Positions 9,159 through 18,191 of a stretch of 64,000 nt of DNA are shown piece by piece; position 1 is the first letter of the stretch; the number at the start of each line of letters is the position of its first letter. The translations under genes were made by a program, and so were the position numbers. Origin of the DNA: Anaeroplasma sp902783745 (lineage in GTDB: Bacteria > Bacillota_I > Bacilli_A > Acholeplasmatales > Anaeroplasmataceae); assembly GCA_946617655.1 (NCBI GenBank), contig CAMOKL010000004.1:14501-78500 (forward strand), read 5' to 3'. The notes under the pieces are model-generated. The model was not told the DNA's origin and made no database searches. It was given only the letters and a program-made list of their open reading frames with translations.

Positions 9159-10739
9159 TTATTTTGCTTCCTTTTCCATAAAATCATCATAATTAGATAG
9201 TCTATCTTCCCATGTACCATCTAAATTAAATTTAATAATTCTATTTGCAACAGTAGATAATAATTCTCTATCGTGTGATGAATATAAAATATTTCCCTTA
9301 AAATTAGTCATACCTTCATTAAGTGATGTAATTGATTCCAAATCAAGATGGTTTGTTGGGTCTTCGAATACTAAAACGTTAGGACATTCAACCATAAGCT
9401 TAGCTAAAATACATCTAACCTTTTCTCCACCTGATAATACAGTACATGACTTAGTTGCTTCTTCACCTGCAAATAAAACTCTTCCTAAATATTGACGTAT
9501 AAATGTTTCTGTTTGATCTTCTTTAGAATATTGTCTTAACCAATCAATTAAAGTCATTTCCTTTGTGAAATATTCTTTATTATCTTGCATTAAGAATCCT
9601 TGAGATGTTGTAATACCCCATTTGAATTTACCAGTAAAATCTTTATCCTTACCTGATAAAATATTAAATAACGCAGTAATTTGTAATGTATTTTCTGCAA
9701 GGAATGCGATCTTATCATTCTTATTTACAGAGAATGATAAATCATTAAATAGACCTGGCTTTGTTAAATGCTCAACAAATAAAATATCATTACCAACTTC
9801 TCTATTAGGCTTAAAACCTAAGTATGGATATCTTCTTGATGATGGTTCAATATCTGTTATTTCAATCTTTTCAAGTAACTTCTTTCTTGATGTTGCTTGC
9901 TTAGATTTAGATTTATTAGCACTGAATCTTGCAATGAATTCCTTTAATTCCTTAACCTTTTGTTCACTCTTCTTATTTTCATCTTGAGCTTGCTTTAAAG
10001 CTAATTGTGAAGATTCATACCAGAATTCATAGTTACCAACATAAAGCTTAATATGTCCTCTATCAACATCACAAATATGTGTACATACATTATTTAAGAA
10101 GTGACGGTCGTGAGATACTATTAATACTGTATTTTCAAAATCTAATAAGAAATTTTCTAACCATTGTGTAGACTTATAATCTAAGTTGTTTGTAGGTTCA
10201 TCTAATAATAATACATCAGGATTTCCGAATAATGCTTGTGCAAGTAAAACCTTAATTTTAATCTTTGCATCTAAATCAAGCATTTTTTCATAGAATACTT
10301 CTTCAGGTACTCCTAAGCCTGCAAGTAATGTTTCAGCATCAGATTCAGCTTCCCATCCACCAAGCTCTGCAAATTCACCTTCAAGTTCAGCAGCTCTTAT
10401 ACCATCAGCATCAGTAAAATCTGCTTTTTCATATAATGCATCCTTTTCTTTTCTTATATCCATAAGCTTCTTATGGCCTAATAAAACTGTATCTAATACT
10501 GTTTCATTATCGTATTTATGTTGATCCTGTGCTAAGACAGACATTCTTTCCTTAGGATCTAATTCAACATGTCCTGTTGTTGATTCGATTTCTCCAGATA
10601 AAAGCTTTAAGAATGTTGATTTACCAGCACCATTTGCGCCGATAATTCCATAACAATTACCTTTTGTAAAAGAAATAGTTACATTATCATATAATTTTCT
10701 TGTACCATATTGTAAGCTAAGATTTGTTACCTTTAACAT
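9159..10739 (-). CDS. ABC-F family ATP-binding protein (YkpA/YbiT-like)
   Basis: This is a soluble tandem-ATPase ABC-F protein of 526 residues with no membrane domain; the family acts on ribosomes. The first nucleotide-binding domain has Walker A GANGAGKST near residue 36 and LLLDEPTNNLD. A charged linker near 250-300 is rich in Lys (the P-site tRNA interaction region). The second domain has LSGGEKVRCILAKL and a degenerate Walker A (AFLAENTLQ, no GKS), so the second site may not hydrolyse ATP normally. The upstream leader holds a strong hairpin (10766-10792). Housekeeping translation factor is more likely than a resistance protein, but subfamily assignment is uncertain. Confidence 0.85.
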   Translation of the reverse strand: MLKVTNLSLQYGTRKLYDNVTISFTKGNCYGIIGANGAGKSTFLKLLSGEIESTTGHVELDPKERMSVLAQDQHKYDNETVLDTVLLGHKKLMDIRKEKDALYEKADFTDADGIRAAELEGEFAELGGWEAESDAETLLAGLGVPEEVFYEKMLDLDAKIKIKVLLAQALFGNPDVLLLDEPTNNLDYKSTQWLENFLLDFENTVLIVSHDRHFLNNVCTHICDVDRGHIKLYVGNYEFWYESSQLALKQAQDENKKSEQKVKELKEFIARFSANKSKSKQATSRKKLLEKIEITDIEPSSRRYPYLGFKPNREVGNDILFVEHLTKPGLFNDLSFSVNKNDKIAFLAENTLQITALFNILSGKDKDFTGKFKWGITTSQGFLMQDNKEYFTKEMTLIDWLRQYSKEDQTETFIRQYLGRVLFAGEEATKSCTVLSGGEKVRCILAKLMVECPNVLVFEDPTNHLDLESITSLNEGMTNFKGNILYSSHDRELLSTVANRIIKFNLDGTWEDRLSNYDDFMEKEAK

Positions 10740-10765
10740 AAAATAATCTCCTTTATTGCGTGAAT

Positions 10766-10792
10766 AAGGGCTGAGGCTAATCCTCAGTCCTT
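10766..10792. other. Leader hairpin upstream of the ABC-F gene
   Basis: An 11-bp stem (AAGGGCTGAGG with CCTCAGTCCTT, one G-T pair) lies in the 74-base gap between glnS and the ABC-F start. On the minus strand no T-run follows, so it is not a normal terminator for glnS; on the plus strand T-rich sequence follows. It could be an RNA-stabilising or attenuating leader. Confidence 0.5.
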
Positions 10793-10813
10793 ACTATTTT
10801 TTCTTTAATTATA

Positions 10814-12469
10814 TTATAGTTTGAAGCCACTCTTTAGGCCACATGTTTCATTAAATACTAATCTTTCTTCATTTGAATCTTGATCAGTTACATAATAACC
10901 ATTTCTAATGAATTGGAAATGATCTAATGGTTTAGTATCCTTTAAAGATGATTCAACATAACCATAAGTTATATTCATAGAATTTGGATTTAACTTTTCC
11001 ATAAAATCTAAATCCTTATTCTCTTCTGTTTCAATTAATAATGGTTCAAAATGTCTAAATTCAGCCTTAATTGCAGTAGTCTTTTCAACGAAATGAATAT
11101 TACCATTAGGCTTTCTTTCGTTAAATCCTGAATCACTTTTTGTCATAGGATCATATGTTGCATGAATTAATGTAATATTACCATCCTTATCCTTTTCAAC
11201 TGATGTTGCAGTAATAAAGTATGCTCTCATTAATCTAACTTCAACACCTAAAGCAAGTCTCTTCCACTTCTTGTTAGGCTTTTCTTCAATGAAGTCTTCT
11301 CTTTCAATATATACATGACGAGAGAATGCAATTTTTCTTGAACCAGCTTCTTCATTTTCTTGATTGTTTGGTGCATCAAGCCATTCAACTTGTCCTTCAG
11401 GATAATTATCAATTACAACCTCAACTGGATTAATAATTGCGTTAGGTCTTATAGCCTTAAGCTTTAAATCATCTCTTAAAGCTTCTTCTAATGCTTCTTC
11501 AGGTACTGTAGAATTAATTCTTGATAAACCTGTTGATAAGATGAAATTTCTAATAGAATCAGGTGTATAACCTCTTCTTCTTAATCCACATAAAGTAGGC
11601 ATTCTTGGATCATCATATCCAGATACCTTCTTAGAATCAACTAAAGCTCTTAAATAACGCTTTGACATAATTGTATTTGTGATATTTAATCTACCAAATT
11701 CAATCTGATGAGGACGTGATTTATATTCAGCTTCAATCTCACAGTTTTCAACAACCCAATCATATAATACTCTATGGTTATCATATTCTAGTGAGCATAA
11801 TGAATGCGTAATTCCTTCAAATGAATCCTGTAATGGGTGTGCAAAATCATACATAGGGAAAATACACCACTTAGTACCCTGTCTATGATGATTTATATGT
11901 AGGATTCTATACATTACTGGGTCACGCATGTTAATGTTTGGAGATGACATATCAATTTTAGCACGTAAAGTCTTTTCTCCATCTTTATATTTTCCTTCTC
12001 TCATTTCTTCAAATAAACGAAGGTTTTCTTCAACAGTTCTATCTCTATATGGAGAATTCTTACCAGGTTCACTTAATGTACCACGATATTTAGAAATTTC
12101 TTCTTGAGATAAATCATCAACATATGCAAGTCCCTTCTTAATTAAAAGTACTGCCTTTTCATATGTTTTTTCGAAATAATCAGAACCATAAAAAATATTC
12201 TTTGGAGTATATCCTAACCAAGCTAAATCCTCAATTATACCAGAAACGAATTCCTTATCCTCTTTAGCTGGGTTTGTATCATCAAATCTTAAATTTGTAT
12301 ATCCACCAAAAGATTTAGCAAGTTCAAAATTTGTAACGATTGCTCTCGCATGACCAATGTGTAGATATGCATTTGGTTCAGGTGGGAATCTTGTAATTAT
12401 TTCCTTTACTAAACCATTATCTAGGTCTTCTTGCATTTTAGTTTTAATAAAATTATTAATCTCTGCCAT
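10814..12469 (-). CDS. glnS: Glutaminyl-tRNA synthetase
   Basis: GlnRS charges tRNA-Gln directly. I take ATG 12469 (MAEINNF) because the AGGGTG ribosome site at about 12477-12482 is correctly spaced; an upstream GTG is possible. The 551-residue protein shows the class I HIGH motif (LHIGHARA), RFDDTNP, the family block RDPVMYRI and the KMSKS equivalent IMSKRYL, then the beta-barrel anticodon-binding domains. Having GlnRS means the cell need not rely on GatCAB transamidation for glutamine. It appears monocistronic or leads into the ABC-F gene. No T-box is evident in the leader. Confidence 0.96.
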   Translation of the reverse strand: MAEINNFIKTKMQEDLDNGLVKEIITRFPPEPNAYLHIGHARAIVTNFELAKSFGGYTNLRFDDTNPAKEDKEFVSGIIEDLAWLGYTPKNIFYGSDYFEKTYEKAVLLIKKGLAYVDDLSQEEISKYRGTLSEPGKNSPYRDRTVEENLRLFEEMREGKYKDGEKTLRAKIDMSSPNINMRDPVMYRILHINHHRQGTKWCIFPMYDFAHPLQDSFEGITHSLCSLEYDNHRVLYDWVVENCEIEAEYKSRPHQIEFGRLNITNTIMSKRYLRALVDSKKVSGYDDPRMPTLCGLRRRGYTPDSIRNFILSTGLSRINSTVPEEALEEALRDDLKLKAIRPNAIINPVEVVIDNYPEGQVEWLDAPNNQENEEAGSRKIAFSRHVYIEREDFIEEKPNKKWKRLALGVEVRLMRAYFITATSVEKDKDGNITLIHATYDPMTKSDSGFNERKPNGNIHFVEKTTAIKAEFRHFEPLLIETEENKDLDFMEKLNPNSMNITYGYVESSLKDTKPLDHFQFIRNGYYVTDQDSNEERLVFNETCGLKSGFKL

Positions 12470-12728
12470 AATAATCACCCTTTTTAAAATATATGCTAGT
12501 ATTATACTACAAATATAGTAAAAACTCCACTAAATCAAAAATAAAATTGTTTTCAATAATATATTAAACTTTTATGTTGATGAGTATAAAAAAAATTTAA
12601 AAATTTTTAATTTGCATTTTTTAAGCATTTTTTCGAAAAAAGAAGCTATTTTTACCTGTTATTTTAAGTTAAAGTTCTATTTATAAAATGATTTTGGAAA
12701 ATCAGTCAATAGTCCATTTTTACCTCAT

Positions 12729-12757
12729 TTGACAACGATTTTTTTTAGGTATAAAAT
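12729..12757 (+). promoter_or_regulatory. Promoter of the putative type I toxin mRNA
   Basis: TTGACA at 12729-12734 and TAAAAT at 12752-12757 are separated by 17 bases on the plus strand. Predicted transcription starts near 12764. It is one of very few plus-strand promoters in the window. Confidence 0.75.
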
Positions 12758-12804
12758 CACCTTGTCAGAGTAAAATCTGCAATCATTTTTAAGGAGACAA
12801 TGTT

Positions 12805-12837
12805 ATGATCCGAGGTCTGGAGGAAACGATGGGCTAA
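12805..12837 (+). CDS. 10-codon leader ORF preceding the hydrophobic peptide
   Basis: ATG 12805 follows an AAGGAG site (12791-12796) and encodes MIRGLEETMG, stopping at TAA 12835-12837, two bases before the ribosome site of the peptide at 12851. Position and spacing suggest translational coupling like Mok/Hok, where ribosomes on a leader ORF open the toxin start. Function is inferred only from layout. Confidence 0.45.
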   Translation: MIRGLEETMG

Positions 12838-12850
12838 CAGGAGGTATACT

Positions 12851-12922
12851 ATGGATTATTATATAATCCTAGTTATTATATTAATCATTTTAATGGTTAT
12901 TATAATGACTGTTAAAAAATAG
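12851..12922 (+). CDS. Putative type I toxin: 23-residue hydrophobic peptide
   Basis: ATG 12851 follows AGGAGG (12839-12844). The product is MDYYIILVIILIILMVI followed by IMTVKK: one continuous Ile/Leu/Val membrane helix with a short basic tail, the general build of type I toxins (Fst, TxpA and Ibs types), though I see no sequence match to a named family. The start region can fold into a GGATTAT/ATAATCC stem. The 3' untranslated region (12927-12950) is largely complementary to the leader and ribosome site (12822-12850), which could hold the mRNA inert. A convergent short RNA and a shared terminator lie downstream. Confidence 0.6.
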   Translation: MDYYIILVIILIILMVIIMTVKK

Positions 12923-12959
12923 TAACACCTCTTAGTCTTCATTGTTTCCAAGAAATGAG

Positions 12960-12989
12960 AAAAGAGCAAGGTTGCAGCCTTGCTCTTTT
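12960..12989. terminator. Shared bidirectional terminator of the type I-like locus
   Basis: A 12-bp perfect stem AAAAGAGCAAGG/CCTTGCTCTTTT with a 6-base loop. T-rich flanks exist on both strands, so it can end the toxin mRNA (plus) and the antisense RNA (minus). Confidence 0.8.
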
Positions 12990-13022
12990 CGTTTAATTAG
13001 TAACTTCTTAGCCTTCATTGGC
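12960..13022 (-). ncRNA. Putative antitoxin RNA (about 63 nt), convergent to the toxin mRNA
   Basis: A clear promoter (see 13029-13057) would start an RNA near 13022 that ends at the shared terminator. Its 5' part is the complement of CTTAGCCTTCATTG (13007-13020), a near-perfect direct repeat (13 of 14) of CTTAGTCTTCATTG at 12931-12944 in the toxin mRNA. Because the two copies are transcribed in opposite directions, the RNAs can pair at the repeat as well as at the terminator. This is the layout of the par/Fst RNA I-RNA II system. Confidence 0.6.
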
Positions 13023-13028
13023 ATAATC

Positions 13029-13057
13029 ATTATAACATCTTTTATACAATTAATCAA
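13029..13057 (-). promoter_or_regulatory. Promoter of the putative antitoxin RNA
   Basis: On the minus strand TTGATT (13052-13057) and TATAAT (13029-13034) are separated by exactly 17 bases. Confidence 0.75.
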
Positions 13058-13083
13058 ACTCTAAAATTTTCTAAAAATTCGTA

Positions 13084-13848
13084 TTAATTATTCTTTTTAT
13101 AGATATAATATAATCCTTTTAATAAAATATTTGGATCATATGTTATTTCATGCTTTGAATATGGAATAATTAATTTAGCAAGACCACCTGTTGAAATAAC
13201 ACTTGTATCTTCACCTAATTCTTCTTTTATTCTATCAATCAAACCATCTATCATAGATGCAGTACCATAAATCATACCAGACTGCATACATTCAACTGTA
13301 TTTTTACCAATTAAATGCTTAGGAGCCTCAAGTGATATAAATGGTAATTGAGATGCATGAGATGATAATGAATCAAGTGATGTTTTAATACCAGGTATTA
13401 TCATACCACCAATATGATTATTGTCCTTATCAATAACTGATAATGTTGTTGCAGTACCCATATCAATAATTATTGCAGGTGTCTTATATTCTTCAATAAC
13501 ACATACTGCATCACAAACTCTATCTGCACCAAGTGTCTTTTGATTATCAATTTTAATATTTAATCCTGTTTTTATGCCATGTCCGATAATAAATGGCTTT
13601 TTCTTTAATAAAAGCTCTAAGGCTTGTGATACTTCATGAGTTATTTCAGGTACAACAGATGATAATATTGCACCTTCAATATCTTTAATATTAATACCAT
13701 ATACTTGAATCATTAATCTGAAATTAATTAAGAAATCCATTTCTGTTTTTCTTTTATCTGTACCTATTCTTCCTTGAGCTATAATATTAGTTTTATCTAA
13801 AAAGCCTACAACTATATTTGTATTTCCAATATCAACTGCAAGTATCAT
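13084..13848 (-). CDS. coaX: Type III pantothenate kinase
   Basis: CoaX phosphorylates pantothenate, the first committed CoA step, and is insensitive to CoA feedback. The 254-residue protein begins with the ASKHA phosphate-binding loop VDIGNTNIVVG (residues 5-15) and has GADRVCDAV (about 107-115) and IDMGTATTLSV (about 128-138) from the family. It is the last gene of the pantothenate/CoA operon, starting one base after the coaBC stop. No CoaA-type kinase is seen in the window. Confidence 0.95.
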   Translation of the reverse strand: MILAVDIGNTNIVVGFLDKTNIIAQGRIGTDKRKTEMDFLINFRLMIQVYGINIKDIEGAILSSVVPEITHEVSQALELLLKKKPFIIGHGIKTGLNIKIDNQKTLGADRVCDAVCVIEEYKTPAIIIDMGTATTLSVIDKDNNHIGGMIIPGIKTSLDSLSSHASQLPFISLEAPKHLIGKNTVECMQSGMIYGTASMIDGLIDRIKEELGEDTSVISTGGLAKLIIPYSKHEITYDPNILLKGLYYIYKKNN

Positions 13849-13849
13849 A

Positions 13850-15034
13850 TTATAGTCTTCCTACCTTATCTAATATATTTTTGGCTAATTCTTCTTTTGT
13901 TTTTAATTCAGATATTTCAATTTCATCCTTAGTTATAAAAGTGATTTGATTTGTATCAACACCAAATCCAGTATTTGGATTTGATAATGAATTTGCACAA
14001 ATCATATCACAATTCTTTTTAATAAGCTTTTTCTTAGAATTTTCAAGCATATCTTCTGTTTCCATTGAAAAACCAATTAACTTTTGTGTTGTTTTATTTT
14101 CACCAACAAATGCTAATATATCTTTTGTTCTTTTTAGCTTTATAGACATATCATCATCTGATTTTTTAATTTTGTTTGATGCAACAACCATAGGAGTATA
14201 ATCAGCAACTGCGGCAGACATAATTATATAATCCATATCCTTATAATTATCTTTTACTTGATTAAACATATCTTCTGCAGATATTGTATTAATAACTTTA
14301 ATTCCCGGGAATGGCTTTAATGATGTAGGTCCAGATATTAATAATACATCTGCACCTCTTAAATATGCATTCTTTGCAATTGCATAACCCATCTTACCAG
14401 TTGAATGGTTAGTTATATATCTAACTGGGTCAATTGCTTCAACTGTAGGTCCTGCAGTAATTAAGATTTTCTTTCCTTCTAAATCATGTGGATATGCTAT
14501 ATGTCTTAATATTGCAGAAACTAATATTTCCTCATCAGGTAATTTACCTTTTCCTATATCATCACATGCTAAAAGTCCTGATGATGGTTCAATTATTTCA
14601 TATCCATATTTTTTAAGCTTTTCTAAGTTATCTTGTAATATTGGATTTTCATACATATTTGTATTCATTGCAGGTGAAATAATCTTTTTTCCCTTGAATG
14701 CAAATAATGTAGTTGTAAGCATATCATCACATATACCTGATGCAATTTTACCAATGATATTCGCTGTTGCAGGTGCAACCATAAATATATCAGCTTTTTT
14801 TGCAAGTGATACATGTTCAACATTAAATTGGAAATTTCTATCAAATGTATCAACTAAGCATTTATTACCTGTTAGGGTTTCAAATGTAATTGGATTAATA
14901 ATGTTTAATGCATTTTTAGTCATTATTACATGACAATCTGCACCCATCTTTTTTAAAGTATGTACAACTCCTGCCATTTTATATGCAGCAATAGATGCAG
15001 TAACTCCAATTATAACTGTCTTTCCTTTTAGCAT
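13850..15034 (-). CDS. coaBC: Bifunctional phosphopantothenoylcysteine decarboxylase/synthetase
   Basis: CoaBC makes 4'-phosphopantetheine from phosphopantothenate and cysteine. The N-terminal flavodoxin-like CoaC domain shows GVTASIAAYK (residues 10-19), the active-site His in NVEHVSLAK, and PAMNTNMYENP; the C-terminal CoaB domain (from about residue 185) shows ITAGPTVEAIDPVR and KIKK. The 394-residue length is typical. It follows panD by 11 bases and precedes coaX by one base, clearly one operon. Confidence 0.96.
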   Translation of the reverse strand: MLKGKTVIIGVTASIAAYKMAGVVHTLKKMGADCHVIMTKNALNIINPITFETLTGNKCLVDTFDRNFQFNVEHVSLAKKADIFMVAPATANIIGKIASGICDDMLTTTLFAFKGKKIISPAMNTNMYENPILQDNLEKLKKYGYEIIEPSSGLLACDDIGKGKLPDEEILVSAILRHIAYPHDLEGKKILITAGPTVEAIDPVRYITNHSTGKMGYAIAKNAYLRGADVLLISGPTSLKPFPGIKVINTISAEDMFNQVKDNYKDMDYIIMSAAVADYTPMVVASNKIKKSDDDMSIKLKRTKDILAFVGENKTTQKLIGFSMETEDMLENSKKKLIKKNCDMICANSLSNPNTGFGVDTNQITFITKDEIEISELKTKEELAKNILDKVGRL

Positions 15035-15045
15035 AAGATCACATC

Positions 15046-15438
15046 CTATTCTTGGTCTTCTAATCTTCCATATTTCTCGTAATTTGCAATACGTGAAATC
15101 TTATTATCATTATCAACAAAAACAACTGTTGGTTTTAATTCCTTTGCTTCTTCAGGTGTTACATCACAATAAGACATAATAATAACCTTATCATCCTTTT
15201 TTCCACACCATGCAGCTGCACCATTTAAGCAAATAACACCAGATCCAGCCTCGCCTTTTATTGTATATGTTTCAAATCTTTTTCCATTTGCAATGTTTAC
15301 TACTTGAACCTTTTCGTATTCATATATTCCAGCTTCTTCCATAAGTTTTGAATCAATTGTTATTGAGCCAACATAATCAAGCTTAGCTTCAGTAACAGTC
15401 GCTCTATGGATTTTTGCTTTAAGCATTGTAATTGTCAT
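15046..15438 (-). CDS. panD: Aspartate 1-decarboxylase proenzyme
   Basis: PanD makes beta-alanine from aspartate for pantothenate synthesis. The chain self-cleaves at the Gly24-Ser25 bond, visible in DYVGSITID, to form the pyruvoyl cofactor. The 130-residue length is typical, and the IHRATVTEA and NGAAAW blocks are present. Its ATG overlaps the panC stop in a TAATG arrangement, so translation is coupled. Confidence 0.96.
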   Translation of the reverse strand: MTITMLKAKIHRATVTEAKLDYVGSITIDSKLMEEAGIYEYEKVQVVNIANGKRFETYTIKGEAGSGVICLNGAAAWCGKKDDKVIIMSYCDVTPEEAKELKPTVVFVDNDNKISRIANYEKYGRLEDQE

Positions 15439-16289
15439 TAGTCATTTACCTCAATAATAAAGTTATCAATTTCTCTTGTTGTACCAATATATACTGCTAT
15501 TGCAACTAAAACCTCACCTTTAATCTTAGATATAGGTTGAATATTTGTGTTATCAACTATAGATACATAATCTACTCTTGCTAAAGGTTCAGTATATAAA
15601 ACCTTAGTAATTGCATCAATTACCTTAGCTGAATCTCTTTCACCATTTAAAATTAAATCCTTACCAACCTTTAAAGACTTAGATAAAATTACTGCAGCCT
15701 TTCTTTCTTCAGGTGATAGATATGTATTTCTTGATGATTTTGCAAGACCATCATCTTCTCTTACAATTGGGCAACCAATTATTTCAATATCAAAATTTAA
15801 GTCACGAACAAATCTCTTTACAACCGCAAGCTGTTGTGCATCCTTTTGACCAAAGTATGCTCTATCTGGTGAAACAATATTAAATAACTTAGTTAATACT
15901 GTACAAACACCACCAAAATGAACAGGGCGCTTTGCACCACATAAGTATTCAGTAACTTCAGTTGTATTAACTGAAGTTGTAAAATGTTCTGGATACATTT
16001 CTTTTGGTTCTGGATTAAAAATTAAATCAGCACCAGCATCACTTACAAGCTTAGTATCTCTTTCTAAATCTCTTGGATATTTATCTAAATCTTCATTCTT
16101 ACCAAATTGAATTGGGTTTACGAATACAGATACAACAGTCTTATCGTTCATAGATACTGACTTTGTAATAAGACTCTTATGACCTTCATGTAAATATCCC
16201 ATTGTAGGTACTAAACCAACACTTAAGCCTTCTTTTCTCCAGCCTTTTACTATTTCTCTTACTTCCTTAATTGTATGTACTACTTTCAT
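15438..16289 (-). CDS. panC: Pantothenate synthetase
   Basis: PanC condenses pantoate and beta-alanine with ATP. The 283-residue chain has the family start VPTMGYLHEGHKSLI (near residues 28-42) with the HxGH nucleotide motif, FVNPIQF, FGQKDAQQL and the KMSKS-like SSRNTYLS. It abuts panB upstream and overlaps panD downstream. Confidence 0.97.
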   Translation of the reverse strand: MKVVHTIKEVREIVKGWRKEGLSVGLVPTMGYLHEGHKSLITKSVSMNDKTVVSVFVNPIQFGKNEDLDKYPRDLERDTKLVSDAGADLIFNPEPKEMYPEHFTTSVNTTEVTEYLCGAKRPVHFGGVCTVLTKLFNIVSPDRAYFGQKDAQQLAVVKRFVRDLNFDIEIIGCPIVREDDGLAKSSRNTYLSPEERKAAVILSKSLKVGKDLILNGERDSAKVIDAITKVLYTEPLARVDYVSIVDNTNIQPISKIKGEVLVAIAVYIGTTREIDNFIIEVND

Positions 16290-17131
16290 TATTTTTCTTC
16301 CTCGATTCTTTTTATTGCTTCTTCTAAATCATTTTCTTCAATCTTATATGTTTGTTCTAAGGTAGGGAATTTAGAATTTACTACCTCATCCTTATATTCC
16401 TTAAATGCATCAACTATAACATCATGTAGGTTTGCATATTTCTTAACAAATTTTGCAACCTTACCTGATGAGGAACCAAGCATATCTTGGTTAACTAATA
16501 CTTGCGCATCACATGCGCTAGATGCACCAATACCAATTGTTGAAATATGTAACATATTAGTTACTTTTGCTGCTAACTTTTCAGGTACACATTCAAGTGT
16601 TACTGCAAATGCGCCAGCTTCTTGTACAGCTAGACAATCCTTAATTAAATTATATGCTTGATCACTTGACTTACCTTGTACCTTATATCCACCAAATGCG
16701 TTAACTGATTGTGGTGTTAATCCAACATGGGCAACAACAGGAATACCTGCATCAGTAATTGCTTTAATTCTTGATGCGTATTTCATACCACCCTCAAGCT
16801 TAACAGCTTGACATCCAGTTTCTTTAATTAATCTTCCTGCATTCATTAATGCTTGTTCATCAGATAGCTGATATGACATAAAAGGCATATCTACTACAAC
16901 AAATGTATTAGGAGCTCCTCTTACAACACTTGAACCATAAGTAATCATATCTTCCATCTTAACAGGTAATGTATTAGGATATCCCATCATTACCATACCT
17001 AAAGAATCACCAACTAAAATAAAGTCAATTCCTGCTTCTTCTACAAGCTTTGCAGTTGTGTAATCATAACATGTAACTTGTGCAAGCTTCTTTTGTCCCT
17101 TATATTCCTTAAATGTATTTACTGTAATCAT
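16289..17131 (-). CDS. panB: 3-methyl-2-oxobutanoate hydroxymethyltransferase
   Basis: PanB transfers a one-carbon unit from methylene-THF to ketoisovalerate to form ketopantoate. The TIM-barrel blocks VTCYDYTTA, VGDSLGMV (metal site), VVDMPFMSY, KLEGG and HVGLTPQSV are all present in 280 residues. Its ATG overlaps the TGA of the upstream DUF2520 gene (ATGA), and panC follows directly. Confidence 0.97.
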   Translation of the reverse strand: MITVNTFKEYKGQKKLAQVTCYDYTTAKLVEEAGIDFILVGDSLGMVMMGYPNTLPVKMEDMITYGSSVVRGAPNTFVVVDMPFMSYQLSDEQALMNAGRLIKETGCQAVKLEGGMKYASRIKAITDAGIPVVAHVGLTPQSVNAFGGYKVQGKSSDQAYNLIKDCLAVQEAGAFAVTLECVPEKLAAKVTNMLHISTIGIGASSACDAQVLVNQDMLGSSSGKVAKFVKKYANLHDVIVDAFKEYKDEVVNSKFPTLEQTYKIEENDLEEAIKRIEEEK

Positions 17132-17958
17132 TTCAATTCTCCTTTTAGTAAATCATATATTTTAGAATAATCACTATTATTCAATTCCTTTGAAATATCT
17201 ACAAGCTTTAAAGAAAGCCTAATATATATTTCTTTTTCTTCATCCGTTAAGACATCTAAATGCTTTTTAACAGTTTCTATATCACATCTTCTTATAGGAC
17301 CTGTTAAGGCATCCTTTGTACCAACATTTAATATATTATCTATATTATTCTTTATTAATGGATTAAATATACTTAAATCATTTATACCAATGCTTTTAAA
17401 CAAATCATATCCAATATCTACTAAAGAACAAACTAAATTAGAAATCATAACACAACCTGCATGATATCTACTTTTATTACAAGAATCTATTAATACTACC
17501 TTTCTATCAAATAGATCCTTTATTTCATCTACTTTATTCAAATTATTACCTTCAAGTGTTAAATATGCATTTGAAAAATCCTTATATGAATTATATTTAT
17601 CATTAAACGCATATATAGGATGTAGTGAATAACAAGAATTATTATCTAATAGCCCCATAAATACTTCACTAGATATAGAACCTGATGTATGAATTAATAT
17701 CTTATTATTGCATTTAATATCAATAAGTTCTTTTACTACATATTTAATTTGATCATCATTTACAGTTAAAAAAAGAGTATCACAGCTATCTACTATTTCT
17801 TTAAGACTACTGTAATACTCACTAATACTAAACTTTGCACAGTCTTTCGCATCTTCTATATTCTTAGAATAAATACCACATACATTATGATATTTATCAT
17901 TAATATATTTAGCTAATGTGAATCCCACATTACCTGCGCCTATAAATCCAATTCTCAT
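17128..17958 (-). CDS. Rossmann-like/DUF2520 protein, candidate ketopantoate reductase
   Basis: The 276-residue protein begins RIGFIGAGNVGFTLA, a GxGxxG NAD(P)-binding loop, followed by a Rossmann half (1-120) and an all-alpha C-terminal half with HAGCVMISNLV, the DUF2520 pattern. These proteins resemble ketopantoate reductase and pyrroline-5-carboxylate reductase. It is the first gene of an operon that otherwise has every step from ketoisovalerate to phosphopantetheine except PanE, which makes it the obvious candidate for that reduction. This function is inferred from context; I see no PanE-specific motif. The ATGA overlap with panB implies coupling. Confidence 0.85.
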   Translation of the reverse strand: MRIGFIGAGNVGFTLAKYINDKYHNVCGIYSKNIEDAKDCAKFSISEYYSSLKEIVDSCDTLFLTVNDDQIKYVVKELIDIKCNNKILIHTSGSISSEVFMGLLDNNSCYSLHPIYAFNDKYNSYKDFSNAYLTLEGNNLNKVDEIKDLFDRKVVLIDSCNKSRYHAGCVMISNLVCSLVDIGYDLFKSIGINDLSIFNPLIKNNIDNILNVGTKDALTGPIRRCDIETVKKHLDVLTDEEKEIYIRLSLKLVDISKELNNSDYSKIYDLLKGELK

Positions 17959-18143
17959 TTCATCACCTCACTAATATAATTTATTTCTAATATCATTTAG
18001 TTTTAAGAAATGCTTGATTTATATATATTTAAATTAAAGTTTTTTATTAGTAAAGTTTTACAATACATAAATACTTTCTAACCAAAATGATTATACTACT
18101 TATTTTTGTATTTGTAAAATAAATTAATAAATATACGTTTTCA

Positions 18144-18186
18144 TAAAAAAATGGTTATTACTAATTTTAAACTAATAATAACCATT
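18144..18186 (-). terminator. Terminator after tsaD
   Basis: The stem AATGGTTATT/AATAACCATT is followed on the minus strand by a T-run, just past the tsaD stop. The remaining gap to 17958 is AT-rich with no other signal I can support. Confidence 0.8.
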
Positions 18187-18191
18187 AAATA

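Noticed and set aside
10766..10792. Terminator of glnS
   Set aside because: The T-rich side lies on the plus strand; on the minus strand the stem is not followed by a T-run.
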